From positions 1 to 13,023 of the forward strand of contig NYXM01000001.1 of the NCBI GenBank assembly GCA_002685655.1: a stretch of 13,023 nt of DNA, read 5' to 3'. Positions 1 to 5,413 of this stretch are shown here, piece by piece; position 1 is the first letter of the stretch; each line of letters opens with the position of its first letter. Source of the DNA: Planctomycetaceae bacterium. Lineage in GTDB: Bacteria > Planctomycetota > Planctomycetia > Pirellulales > Pirellulaceae. The position numbers and the translations under genes are program-made. A model generated the notes under the pieces. It worked only from the letters and a program-made list of their open reading frames with translations, was not told the origin of the DNA and did not search any database.

Positions 1-60
1 ATTTCACACAAACACAGGATGCACACATTGAGTGAAGGAGACCGAAAACGGTACTTGTGC
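1..60 (+). repeat. Leader-like direct repeat, copy 1
   Basis: This stretch matches 168-227 at about 53 of 60 positions, including the first 26 bases without a change. It opens with TCACACAAACACAGGA, the same CA-repeat plus ribosome-site sequence that stands before many leftward genes in this window, but here on the plus strand. The reading frame that follows (ATG at 19 or TTG at 28, stop near 123) would give only about 30 residues. The repeat may run off the left edge. Confidence 0.7.
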
Positions 61-272
61 TCCTGGTACTTCAGGCGTCCATGTCATCATGTCCGCGGTG
101 TTTCTGGGTGCCGGCTAATATGAACCGGACATCCCGTTATAGGGTGGCCTCTCTCCGTGTGCGAAGCATTTCACACAAACACAGGATGCACACGTTGAAT
201 GAGAGAGACCGAAAATGGCTCTTGTGCCCTGTTTTACTGCCGGCCATCTGGCCAGCTTGCCCCGAAGGGTCT
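61..272. other. No convincing gene; intergenic stretch beyond the leftward operon
   Basis: Apart from repeat copy 2, the only structure I see is an inverted repeat at 239-256 (GCCGGCC, loop ATCT, GGCCAGC). It lies just past the stop of the leftward 273-461 gene, but no T-tract follows it on the minus strand, so a terminator role is weak. The frames present are short and lack clear start signals. Confidence 0.5.
168..227 (+). repeat. Leader-like direct repeat, copy 2
   Basis: Second copy, 167 bp downstream of the first. After the shared CA leader there is a purine-rich segment (GAGAGAGACC) and an ATG at 215; copy 1 has ACG at that position. The ATG at 215 opens a 72-codon frame antisense to the 273-461 gene. 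A 31-codon frame also starts at 186. Neither looks like a convincing gene. The copies may be remnants of duplicated gene starts. Confidence 0.7.
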
Positions 273-461
273 TTATTCTGACGTCCGGAACGGGAAGTTT
301 TGCGCGCCGACAAAAAACAGCATCATCAATGAAAACCCGCCAATCAGGAGCAGAGTCCCAAACCCGGCTTCAGGGGAATCAAAGATCCCCACCAGCAAAC
401 TTACCATTGCCGACACAGCGGCCAGTAAGCTGACAAGATTAAGGTAGCGGGACAGGCTCAT
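273..461 (-). CDS. Small two-helix membrane protein
   Basis: The product is 62 residues and I recognise no family. Two hydrophobic segments, about residues 8-27 and 34-52, are separated by a short acidic turn (DSPEAG), so it should be a small hairpin in the inner membrane. Its ATG overlaps the TGA of the upstream gene (458-736) as ATGA, which implies translational coupling and one shared mRNA. It has no promoter of its own. The tail FPFRTSE is short and polar. A role with the 92-aa partner is likely from the coupling alone; membrane anchoring or a toxin-like role are guesses. Confidence 0.75.
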   Translation of the reverse strand: MSLSRYLNLVSLLAAVSAMVSLLVGIFDSPEAGFGTLLLIGGFSLMMLFFVGAQNFPFRTSE

Positions 462-736
462 GCCGTCGCCGCCTGCACAGATGAATTTACATTTTTCTGC
501 ACATCCTGGATCAAATCCCGGAGCCAGCTCGCGGCACGCTTGTGATGACTGCGGTGCGTAATCAGCTCAATCACTTGCTTGCCATTGTCGTCCGGGTAGA
601 TATCACCAATATCCATTTTAAGTCCCATTCGCTCTTTTTCAATGGCAGGCATCATAGCATCAACCTGAGCCTGTGTCGCGGTTACCAGCAACGCTTTGTG
701 CTGTCTGGTATGTAAGTTTTGAATCTTCAGTTGCAT
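458..736 (-). CDS. Hypothetical 92-aa soluble protein, coupled to a membrane protein
   Basis: The start was set at the ATG at 736, because the 14 codons upstream in frame cover the promoter and leader. The leader carries CA repeats and a modest ribosome site (GAGA). The protein has no membrane segment. A likely strand region (KALLVTATQAQV, residues 14-25) is followed by a helix rich in E, K and M, then an HRSHHKR basic patch at 61-67 and a C-terminal helix with WLRDLIQDVQ. It is the first gene of a two-gene unit with 273-461, joined by an ATGA overlap. I recognise no family. Confidence 0.75.
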   Translation of the reverse strand: MQLKIQNLHTRQHKALLVTATQAQVDAMMPAIEKERMGLKMDIGDIYPDDNGKQVIELITHRSHHKRAASWLRDLIQDVQKNVNSSVQAATA

Positions 737-767
737 GTGTATATCTCTGTGTCTGTGTATGTTGTTA

Positions 768-810
768 GTATTACCCATCTAAAATAAAAATACAACAAAA
801 ATGTTCAATT
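768..810 (-). promoter_or_regulatory. Shared-element promoter for 458-736
   Basis: On the minus strand the element supplies the -35 TTGTAT (790-795), then a 16 bp spacer and the -10 TAATAC (768-773). The plus-strand core is TACAACAAAAATGTTCAATT (791-810), the A5TG variant of the element. Confidence 0.75.
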
Positions 811-1057
811 ATTTTTTAAAAATTTCATTCTGGTCATACTTTACACAAATCGCATAAAGATTGGCCATATAGGCCACACTCATAACCGCAAGCATACACG
901 AAAACAAAAATCTGCCAGCGCTCATCTCTTCACTGTCAATCGCCGTAACAAAGCCTCGAAGGAACAGGGATGTCAGGATGAGCGCACCAGCGAAAAGCAG
1001 TCTGTAGGTGAACCTTTCAGCGTCGGACGTCATGTTGTCATCGTTGTTAACACGCAA
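809..1057 (-). CDS. Small two-helix membrane protein, probable TTG start
   Basis: The product is 82 residues from TTG at 1057, or 74 from the ATG at 1033. I prefer TTG because a strong AAGGAGA stands about 7 bases before it, while the ATG has no good ribosome site. Two hydrophobic segments, about 19-40 and 50-72, flank a short acidic loop (DSEEMSAGR); the C-terminus is charged (KYDQNEIFKK). It is the last gene of a three-gene leftward operon of small membrane proteins (1475 to 809), 17 bases after the stop of the middle gene. Its stop abuts the AT-rich stretch holding the next promoter element. I recognise no family. Confidence 0.72.
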   Translation of the reverse strand: MRVNNDDNMTSDAERFTYRLLFAGALILTSLFLRGFVTAIDSEEMSAGRFLFSCMLAVMSVAYMANLYAICVKYDQNEIFKK

Positions 1058-1074
1058 AGCCTGTCTCCTTAACG

Positions 1075-1266
1075 CTAAACGAAAATCCGGATCACCAGCG
1101 AAGCAATGACAAGCATTACCATCATGTGGAACACCATGCCAAGCAGCGGGATGTCCAATGCGAAAACATAGGGCGAGCCCGACAAGAAGGCGGCAAAGCC
1201 CAAAAACAGGAATACGGCAGCATGGAGCGCAGATTTAAACGGGAAAGCAAGCAGTTTACCTATCAT
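1075..1266 (-). CDS. Small two-helix membrane protein
   Basis: The product is 63 residues. The ATG at 1266 overlaps the TGA of the preceding gene as ATGA, so translation is probably coupled; the in-frame codons upstream lie inside that gene. Hydrophobic segments lie at about 13-30 (rich in A, F and L) and 39-62 (rich in M, V and I). Almost nothing lies outside the membrane. It is the middle member of a three-gene operon whose products all have the same two-helix layout, which suggests a membrane complex or diverged duplicates, although I see no clear sequence identity among them. Confidence 0.72.
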   Translation of the reverse strand: MIGKLLAFPFKSALHAAVFLFLGFAAFLSGSPYVFALDIPLLGMVFHMMVMLVIASLVIRIFV

Positions 1267-1475
1267 TGTTTCGAATCCAATTTTTGCAGAAACCCGAAAA
1301 TCCACTCAGGTGCTTTTCGCCAGGTCAGGTAGAAGGCCAATGAACTCACCACCATTAAGCTGCCCAAAACGCCACCCACAACTAACCACAGGGTGTATGC
1401 CGGGTAGAAGCGAGCGAACAGTGCTGCAAGCAAAATGGTGCCCGCTAAGGCGCACTCAAGGTGTGGGTGTTTCAT
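1263..1475 (-). CDS. Small two-helix membrane protein, first gene of a three-gene operon
   Basis: The product is 70 residues, starting at the ATG at 1475 behind a CACACAAACAAACGCAGGAA leader. The in-frame extension to 1523 covers the promoter and was rejected. Membrane segments lie at about 7-24 and 28-52, followed by a cytoplasmic-looking tail WRKAPEWIFGFLQKLDSKQ with positive residues right after helix 2. It is followed by two more small membrane proteins, the first coupled by an ATGA overlap. I recognise no family. Confidence 0.75.
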   Translation of the reverse strand: MKHPHLECALAGTILLAALFARFYPAYTLWLVVGGVLGSLMVVSSLAFYLTWRKAPEWIFGFLQKLDSKQ

Positions 1476-1506
1476 GGTGTTCCTGCGTTTGTTTGTGTGA
1501 GCGTTA

Positions 1507-1549
1507 AGTATAACGCAACACATCGGTTGTTTGCAACATTGGTTTGGAA
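1507..1549 (-). promoter_or_regulatory. Promoter with degenerate shared element, for the membrane-protein operon
   Basis: Minus strand -35 TTGCAA (1531-1536), an 18 bp spacer and -10 TATACT (1507-1512). The -35 side resembles the shared element (TTGCAACATTGGTTTGGAA on the plus strand, 1531-1549), but the A-tract is broken. Confidence 0.65.
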
Positions 1550-1572
1550 TAATTCAATGCAAACGGAAGACG

Positions 1573-1595
1573 CCCGGCAGATCACGTCCGCCGGG
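1573..1595 (-). terminator. Weak hairpin after 1602-1910
   Basis: An inverted repeat CCCGGC / GCCGGG (1573-1578 with 1590-1595, loop 11) follows the TAA of the 1602-1910 gene on the minus strand. The following CGTCTTCCGTTT is only moderately T-rich, so termination would be partial. Confidence 0.4.
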
Positions 1596-1601
1596 ACGGG
1601 T

Positions 1602-1910
1602 TTACGCGTTATCGGCAGCCTCACCGCGAACGTCACGGATAACATCTTTCATGTCAACACCCTGCTCTTCGGCAATGTCGGTAAAGATGTAATGCTGATC
1701 GCTTCTGACAACATCAAGCCAGATATCCGCGTCACCACCGAAGTCGTAGCCGCCAGGCAGGTCGCCCAGACAGGTCTCATCTTCAACGTCGAGTTTTTCC
1801 ATGACAGCCTGCTGATCAGGCATGACGAGAACCAGTCCCTTTTCAGCACCGGCAAGGTACTCGTTGATAATGTCGGCGTGCTCTGGCTTAACGAAACGTA
1901 ATTGTCCCAT
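1602..1910 (-). CDS. Hypothetical acidic 102-aa protein
   Basis: The ATG at 1910 is preceded by AAAGGAAAT and a long CA-repeat leader. A much longer in-frame extension to 2282 runs antisense-shifted through the neighbouring gene and was rejected. By my count the protein has 24 D/E against 8 K/R. It contains GLVLVMPDQQ (a likely strand and turn), a glycine-rich turn LPGGYDFGGDADIW (51-64), and a C-terminal acidic helix EEQGVDMKDVIRDVRGE. No membrane segment and no recognised family. No shared element stands directly upstream, so it is probably cotranscribed with 1972-2325 across a hairpin at 1953-1967. Confidence 0.75.
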   Translation of the reverse strand: MGQLRFVKPEHADIINEYLAGAEKGLVLVMPDQQAVMEKLDVEDETCLGDLPGGYDFGGDADIWLDVVRSDQHYIFTDIAEEQGVDMKDVIRDVRGEAADNA

Positions 1911-1952
1911 TTTGTATTTCCTTTTGTGTAGTGTGTGTGTATGTGTGGAGTT

Positions 1953-1967
1953 GGGCGCGATGCGCCC
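1953..1967 (-). other. Intercistronic hairpin between 1972-2325 and 1602-1910
   Basis: A perfect 6 bp stem GGGCGC / GCGCCC with a 3-base loop sits just after the TAA of the upstream gene and before the CA leader of the next. No T-tract follows, so it may protect or process the mRNA rather than end it. Confidence 0.5.
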
Positions 1968-1971
1968 GGTA

Positions 1972-2325
1972 TTAAAAAATGTTGACGTGCTCGAAAATGT
2001 CGTAATTCTCTGGCACCCAGCGTTCAGGGTTCTTGTGAGACACATTGAGCCCCATTGCTTTGAGTTCTGTAGCAGACCAGTAGGTAAACTCATTGCTGCG
2101 TACACAGCACCAGCTTTCATCATCCGCGTCGGTGCATGTTTCAGATAACTCGCGATATTCCATTTGGAACGATACGCGCTTACCATCAGCGCGCTTGAAC
2201 GGTTCGTCAAGCTTCTCAAGACGAATGAAGTGCTTTTCTTTGCCCTGGGCAAGAAAGTTGCTCTCAGCGCCGAAAAAAGCATTGACGTCGTTCAGGTAGT
2301 TAACGGTTGATTCAGTGTTTGACAT
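1972..2325 (-). CDS. Hypothetical 117-aa soluble protein
   Basis: Two starts are possible: ATG at 2337, which sits directly on the CACACAACACAG leader with no spacing for a ribosome site, and ATG at 2325, which has GAGAAAG a few bases upstream. I chose 2325 (MSNTESTVNYLND). The protein has mixed charge, with a central acidic cysteine-bearing segment (CTDADDESWCC, residues 60-70) and an aromatic C-terminal half (FTYWSATELKAMGL, then ERWVPENYDIFEHV). No membrane segment and no recognised family. It is first in a two-gene leftward unit with 1602-1910. Confidence 0.75.
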   Translation of the reverse strand: MSNTESTVNYLNDVNAFFGAESNFLAQGKEKHFIRLEKLDEPFKRADGKRVSFQMEYRELSETCTDADDESWCCVRSNEFTYWSATELKAMGLNVSHKNPERWVPENYDIFEHVNIF

Positions 2326-2356
2326 GGTCTTTCTCATCTGTGTTGTGTGTAGGGTT

Positions 2357-2400
2357 AGAATAGCAAAATCACAGAAAATTACAACAAAAAAGTTTATTAA
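2357..2400 (-). promoter_or_regulatory. Shared-element promoter for 1972-2325
   Basis: Minus strand -35 TTGTAA (2379-2384), a 16 bp spacer and -10 TATTCT (2357-2362). The element core on the plus strand is TTACAACAAAAAAGTTTATT (2379-2398). It lies between this gene and the divergent 2484-3173 gene, so it could affect both. Confidence 0.8.
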
Positions 2401-2483
2401 GAGTGAATAGTTTTTCCATTTTCGTCGTTAAGCTTGCCTGTGTGTTATGATCAGATTAAGACGACAATTTGGAGCGCCAGCCA

Positions 2484-3173
2484 ATGCAAGGATGCGAACA
2501 TTCTCCGACGTTATTTACCCGCCTGACCATCAAGGAGCCTGTAGAGGGGCTTCAAGGTCAAATAGCTTACGAACCACACTCACCGCTAACCGATTTAATG
2601 GTTGCCTTATCGCCGGCCGCCGTGTTTGCGCTGGGCATGATTATGAGTGTTATTGGCTGGTCAGCGTCACTGACAAGTTTCCTGATTGGTGAAATAACGC
2701 TGTGGGGCCTGGTATCATCGCCCTTGTTCAGCGGTAGTGTGCTGTGGGTGTCGCTGCTCAGTTTTCTGCATTTTATGAACCGGGAAAATGTCCGGTTTAA
2801 TCATCAGATGATGGGATTGTCAGACTGGACAGGTGATAAAGTAAGACGAATGCTGACGCTGTACGGCAGTCAGTACAGTGATCGGTATGCCTTCTGGTCA
2901 ACGATCACCGCCGCCTGGCTGGTCATTGTCATGATTAATCAGGTCGTGTATCACTGGGGCGACTGGTCATGGCAAAGCACAATGGTGATTGTGACCGGGA
3001 TTGCAGCCGGTTTCTGGAACTTCTGGAATGTGGGTGAATATCTGCTCTTTGGTGACATTGTGAAGATGAACCAATTTGAGCTCATTATTGAAAACACAGA
3101 TAATCAGGTTATCAGGGTGATCAGCAAACTGCCAGAAGGCTCCTTACCTCAAAACGGTGTGGGCGCGCAGTAG
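2484..3173 (+). CDS. Integral membrane protein with four predicted helices
   Basis: The product is 229 residues from the ATG at 2484, which has GGAG nine bases upstream; an in-frame TTG at 2469 is less likely. The N-terminal 35 residues are soluble. Hydrophobic segments follow at about 38-58, 66-97, 138-157 and 166-190. A soluble loop of about 40 residues (98-137, with RRMLTLYGSQYSDR) lies between helices 2 and 3, and a soluble tail of about 38 residues ends the protein. Tryptophans cluster at helices 3-4. It is the only rightward gene in the left half and is divergent from 1972-2325 across a shared promoter element; a TATGAT at 2446-2451 is a possible -10 but has no good -35. It converges on 3188-3595. 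I recognise no family. Confidence 0.8.
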   Translation: MQGCEHSPTLFTRLTIKEPVEGLQGQIAYEPHSPLTDLMVALSPAAVFALGMIMSVIGWSASLTSFLIGEITLWGLVSSPLFSGSVLWVSLLSFLHFMNRENVRFNHQMMGLSDWTGDKVRRMLTLYGSQYSDRYAFWSTITAAWLVIVMINQVVYHWGDWSWQSTMVIVTGIAAGFWNFWNVGEYLLFGDIVKMNQFELIIENTDNQVIRVISKLPEGSLPQNGVGAQ

Positions 3174-3180
3174 CGCCCAC
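3159..3180. terminator. Hairpin at a convergent gene junction, stop codon in the loop
   Basis: A perfect 8 bp inverted repeat (GTGGGCGC, loop GCAGTA, GCGCCCAC) spans the TAG of the rightward membrane-protein gene, just before the end of the leftward 3188-3595 gene. Neither strand has a T-tract, so it may act as a weak bidirectional terminator or an mRNA 3'-end guard. Confidence 0.5.
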
Positions 3181-3187
3181 GTCATGA

Positions 3188-3595
3188 CTAAAAGAATTCT
3201 TTTCCGATGCAGATATCGAAGGTTTCCTCAAACCATCCCCAAATGTATTCACGATCACAGCCTTCCTCAAAGTCATAGAACGCTTCTTCGAGCTCGCCAT
3301 CCTCATTGACCGGTACATCGCCAAGGGCAGACCATAACGCGCGTGCAACCGCCACTTTGTCATCAAAGGCCCAGTCGCGCCCGTTGGCATGGTAGGTGCG
3401 CAGGTGAGCTAAGTAGTAAGCGGCATCCGCTTCCTCATTAAACCCGGCACTGAACTTGTCAGCAAGGGGTGACGGGACAATGGCACGATATACGTCACCA
3501 TCATGCTCAATGGCGAAGGTTTCTGATTTTGACGCCTCAACGATGGCTTTATCGATGATGACGCGGTAGGTGTCGTCGACAGTGAAAGTTTGCAT
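3188..3595 (-). CDS. Very acidic 135-aa protein, candidate DNA mimic
   Basis: The start ATG at 3595 follows a CACACACAACACAGGAA leader. I count 30 D/E against 11 K/R, giving a net charge near -19. The last 45 residues carry 15 acidic and only 2 basic residues, including DGELEEAFYDFEEGCD and WGWFEETFD. There is no membrane segment. This charge pattern, with aromatics among the acids, resembles DNA-mimic anti-restriction proteins such as the ArdA group, and the C-terminal EEAFYDFE reminds me of the acidic FQD(Y/F)E region of ArdA, but I cannot align the domains and the protein is shorter. The anti-restriction role is inference. It is a single-gene unit with its own promoter. Confidence 0.75.
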   Translation of the reverse strand: MQTFTVDDTYRVIIDKAIVEASKSETFAIEHDGDVYRAIVPSPLADKFSAGFNEEADAAYYLAHLRTYHANGRDWAFDDKVAVARALWSALGDVPVNEDGELEEAFYDFEEGCDREYIWGWFEETFDICIGKEFF

Positions 3596-3625
3596 GTTGT
3601 ATTCCTGTGTTGTGTGTGAGTCAGT

Positions 3626-3670
3626 ATTATCTCAATTAAATCCATTGATTACAACAAAAAAGTATGAATT
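3626..3670 (-). promoter_or_regulatory. Shared-element promoter for 3188-3595
   Basis: Minus strand -35 TTGTAA (3649-3654), a 17 bp spacer and -10 GATAAT (3626-3631). The element core on the plus strand is TTACAACAAAAAAGTATGAA. This is one of the best promoter matches in the window. Confidence 0.85.
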
Positions 3671-3679
3671 TGCGGACAC

Positions 3680-3702
3680 AAAAAAGCCCGCATCATGCAG
3701 GC
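3680..3702 (-). terminator. Intrinsic terminator for 3754-4200
   Basis: On the minus strand the stem GCCTGCA / TGCGGGC (one G-U pair, loop TGA) is followed by TTTTTTG. It lies about 50 bases after the stop of the leftward gene and just upstream of the next gene's promoter. Confidence 0.8.
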
Positions 3703-3753
3703 TTTCGTCTTGTTGTAACGCATAAACCGGAAGAGGGCGGGTACCTGACGTGA

Positions 3754-4200
3754 TCAGTGCAGAACGTTCCCGCCTGGCGTGTGAGTGTTAAAAACATCGT
3801 CATTTTGTGCCGGTGTTGCACCAATGAGCGGCGTGAGTTCGCCATTAAGGACCATTTCAGATATCTCACTCTCGGAAAAAGGACTGTCTTTACCATCCGC
3901 ACCTGTAATGATCAACGGGCCAAAGACGGGCTGACCTAATTCCTCACCCTCCGGGAAGACAATGCCGACATGTTGCGCATCTTCGCGTTCGAAATACAGC
4001 TCATCACAATGCACATCAATAGCCTTTCCGTTCAGTTCAAGCGTGAGTACCTGGATCATCTGAGTATCGAGAAGCGGATAACTTTTGTCAAAGCTGTGTG
4101 TAGAGATGCTCTCTTGTTTGACATGTAAGTCAGCGCCCTCGTGGGGGTCGTTGGGATCAAGTAAAGTGAAGTGTAAAAAAATTCCGGTGCGTGTTGACAT
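3754..4200 (-). CDS. Hypothetical acidic 148-aa protein
   Basis: The start is the ATG at 4200 (MSTRTGIFLHF), which has TTAAGGA about six bases upstream; the frame extends six codons further, but that start has no ribosome site. The protein looks mostly beta-rich, with short strands (GIFLHFTLLD, MIQVLTLELNG, QHVGIVFPEG, PVFGPLIITG) joined by acidic turns, and ends with a serine and acid-rich helix (PFSESEISEMVLNGE) and a flexible tail. No membrane segment and no recognised family. Unlike its neighbours it lacks the shared element and CA leader; it may be read through from 4289-4660 or use an extended -10 (TGATACAAT) just upstream. It ends at a clear terminator. Confidence 0.75.
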   Translation of the reverse strand: MSTRTGIFLHFTLLDPNDPHEGADLHVKQESISTHSFDKSYPLLDTQMIQVLTLELNGKAIDVHCDELYFEREDAQHVGIVFPEGEELGQPVFGPLIITGADGKDSPFSESEISEMVLNGELTPLIGATPAQNDDVFNTHTPGGNVLH

Positions 4201-4260
4201 GGGCATCCTTAAAATCAAAAACGGTCATCCCCGTTATTGTATCACGGTACAGGGGGGAAG

Positions 4261-4276
4261 ACGGGCGTGAGCCCGT
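4261..4276 (-). other. Hairpin between 4289-4660 and 3754-4200
   Basis: A perfect 6 bp stem ACGGGC / GCCCGT with a 4-base loop follows the stop of 4289-4660. On the minus strand it is followed by CTTCCCCCC rather than a T-tract, so read-through into 3754-4200 is likely. Confidence 0.5.
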
Positions 4277-4288
4277 TTTCCATGAAGA

Positions 4289-4660
4289 CTACTTGATAAG
4301 ATTAACCATGCGCTCTGCAAGCTTATCATCATCAAAGCTGCCCCAGTTGTTAGAGCCGCCGGTGTAATCTTTTTCATGCTGCGCCGTGCGAAACATGATG
4401 TGCCCCGGCCAGTCTTGCAGACCGCTACGGACATCAGAGATGGAAAAGTAACCCATTTGGCCATCGATACGATAAAAGCCTGAGCATTCAAAGTGTCCGC
4501 GTCTAAAGTTAACCAGTTCTGCGCCCTGTTCCGCTAACGCTTTTTTCATGGCATTACGAAACTTGGTGGAGAACGAGCGAAATTCAGGTGTCAGACCGGT
4601 TGATGATTCAAAGCCGCCGGCGATAAGTTTTTTGATTTGTGCGAATGTTTTTTTGCTCAT
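4289..4660 (-). CDS. Small mobile-element protein with a YFSISDVR / DYTGGSNN signature
   Basis: The product is 123 residues from the ATG at 4660, behind AGGAAACAAAAA; the frame extends to 4708, but that part is promoter and leader. The N-terminal 45 residues are basic and helical (KKTFAQIKKLI, then KFRNAMKKALAEQGAEL). Next comes a beta-like core with GHFECSGFYRIDG (55-67) and YFSISDVR (71-78), then RTAQHEKDYTGGSNN (91-105). From memory, small proteins with this DVR...RTA...KDYTGGSNN pattern occur on varied plasmids and phages without a known function; I could not check this here. It is probably cotranscribed with 3754-4200. Confidence 0.78.
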   Translation of the reverse strand: MSKKTFAQIKKLIAGGFESSTGLTPEFRSFSTKFRNAMKKALAEQGAELVNFRRGHFECSGFYRIDGQMGYFSISDVRSGLQDWPGHIMFRTAQHEKDYTGGSNNWGSFDDDKLAERMVNLIK

Positions 4661-4696
4661 TTTTTGTTTCCTGGTTGTGTGATTAGGTACAGGAAC

Positions 4697-4740
4697 AGTA
4701 TGCCACAACCGTCAAAAAATACAACAAAAAAGTTTAAAAT
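4697..4740 (-). promoter_or_regulatory. Shared-element promoter for 4289-4660
   Basis: Minus strand -35 TTGTAT (4719-4724), a 16 bp spacer and -10 CATACT (4697-4702). The -10 region GTTGTGGCATACTG is repeated exactly in the promoter of 9421-9885. Confidence 0.78.
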
Positions 4741-4744
4741 CAGA

Positions 4745-4775
4745 CAAAAAAAAGAGGCCGCAATATGCCGCCTCT
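4745..4775 (-). terminator. Intrinsic terminator for 4796-5272
   Basis: On the minus strand the stem AGAGGC / GCCTCT (with an inner GCA / TGC after one mismatch) is followed by a run of eight or more T. It lies 20 bases after the gene's stop and directly upstream of the next shared element. Confidence 0.85.
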
Positions 4776-4795
4776 TTGTGAGTGGATAGCGTGGT

Positions 4796-5272
4796 TTACT
4801 GCATCTCAAAGGCACCTTTCAGCTCTTCCGGCTCCATTTCCCTCAAAGAGCGCGCAAGTGAGTAAGCCAGCTGTCCGATTTGGTTCAGACTGGTTTGCTC
4901 ATCTTCAAGCTTTTGAAGTTTTGCAGCGTCATATTCCTCACGTGTTTTGTCCTTCATGCGGGCTTCGAACTCAATACGTTCTGCCGGGCTTCCGATAACA
5001 ACAGATTCGAGAGCGTCTGCGACATCAGTACGGTTGTCGTATAACCAGTCTGGTCCCATATTGTGTTTTTTTGCCCACTCTTGCCAGCCGGATAAGACAG
5101 GGCTGCTTTCGGCCTCATCATCTTTGCGGCCATTTTCATCCAGTGCGATAGCGCCATATTGTCCTGAAATTAACAACACGGCACCGCCGGCAACACTGAC
5201 GGAAGGTGCGAATAGTGTGTAGGGATCAGAGGGGTTAGCGAGATTGTAGAGACGCTTGTTTTGTTCGCTCAT
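4796..5272 (-). CDS. Hypothetical 158-aa protein with a C-terminal helical region
   Basis: The ATG at 5272 follows CACACAGGAAAACGCC. Residues 22-45 contain an uncharged, glycine-bearing segment (APSVSVAGGAVLLISGQYG), more likely buried strands than a membrane helix. A middle part follows with WQEWAKKHNMGPDWLYDNR. From about 95 on it is a charged helix, possibly a coiled coil (ERIEFEARMKDKTREEYDAA, then KLQKLEDEQTSLNQIGQLAY), ending in acidic EMEPEELKGAFEMQ. No recognised family. It is a single-gene unit with its own promoter and terminator, divergent from 5414-6394. Confidence 0.78.
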   Translation of the reverse strand: MSEQNKRLYNLANPSDPYTLFAPSVSVAGGAVLLISGQYGAIALDENGRKDDEAESSPVLSGWQEWAKKHNMGPDWLYDNRTDVADALESVVIGSPAERIEFEARMKDKTREEYDAAKLQKLEDEQTSLNQIGQLAYSLARSLREMEPEELKGAFEMQ

Positions 5273-5304
5273 GGCGTTTTCCTGTGTGGTTTTAAAGAAA
5301 GGTT

Positions 5305-5350
5305 ATCATCTCATTTAAAGCGTTAATTTACAACAAAAAAGTTTAAAATT
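5305..5350 (-). promoter_or_regulatory. Shared-element promoter for 4796-5272
   Basis: Minus strand -35 TTGTAA (5328-5333), a 17 bp spacer and -10 GATGAT (5305-5310). The element core is TTACAACAAAAAAGTTTAAA. It lies between two divergent genes; on the rightward side its ACAAC start is 46 bases from a possible GATACC -10 (5376-5381). Confidence 0.8.
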
Positions 5351-5372
5351 GTGAAATTTTATGGCTTTTCCC

Positions 5373-5396
5373 TGTGATACCATCAAAGGTATACCG
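5373..5396 (+). promoter_or_regulatory. Element shared by two long rightward genes, copy 1
   Basis: TGTGATACCATCAAAGGTATACCG matches 11522-11544 at 20 of 24 positions with one gap. It contains two possible -10 boxes (GATACC, TATACC), and the palindrome GGTATACC at 5388-5395. It stands 17 bases before the ATG of 5414-6394. It may be a promoter core or an operator. Confidence 0.6.
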
Positions 5397-5413
5397 ATTG
5401 CAGGACAAAGATT

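Noticed and set aside
215..433. A 72-codon rightward frame starting in repeat copy 2
   Set aside because: It is antisense to the 273-461 membrane-protein gene; the start lacks clear coding support beyond a purine-rich stretch. Kept only as part of the repeat finding.
1602..2282. A 226-codon leftward frame ending at 1602
   Set aside because: Its first 124 codons overlap the 1972-2325 gene in another frame and run through a leader region; the ATG at 1910 has the ribosome site and CA leader.
3409..3645. A 78-codon leftward frame over the start of 3188-3595
   Set aside because: It is an out-of-frame shadow of the acidic protein gene, beginning inside its promoter.
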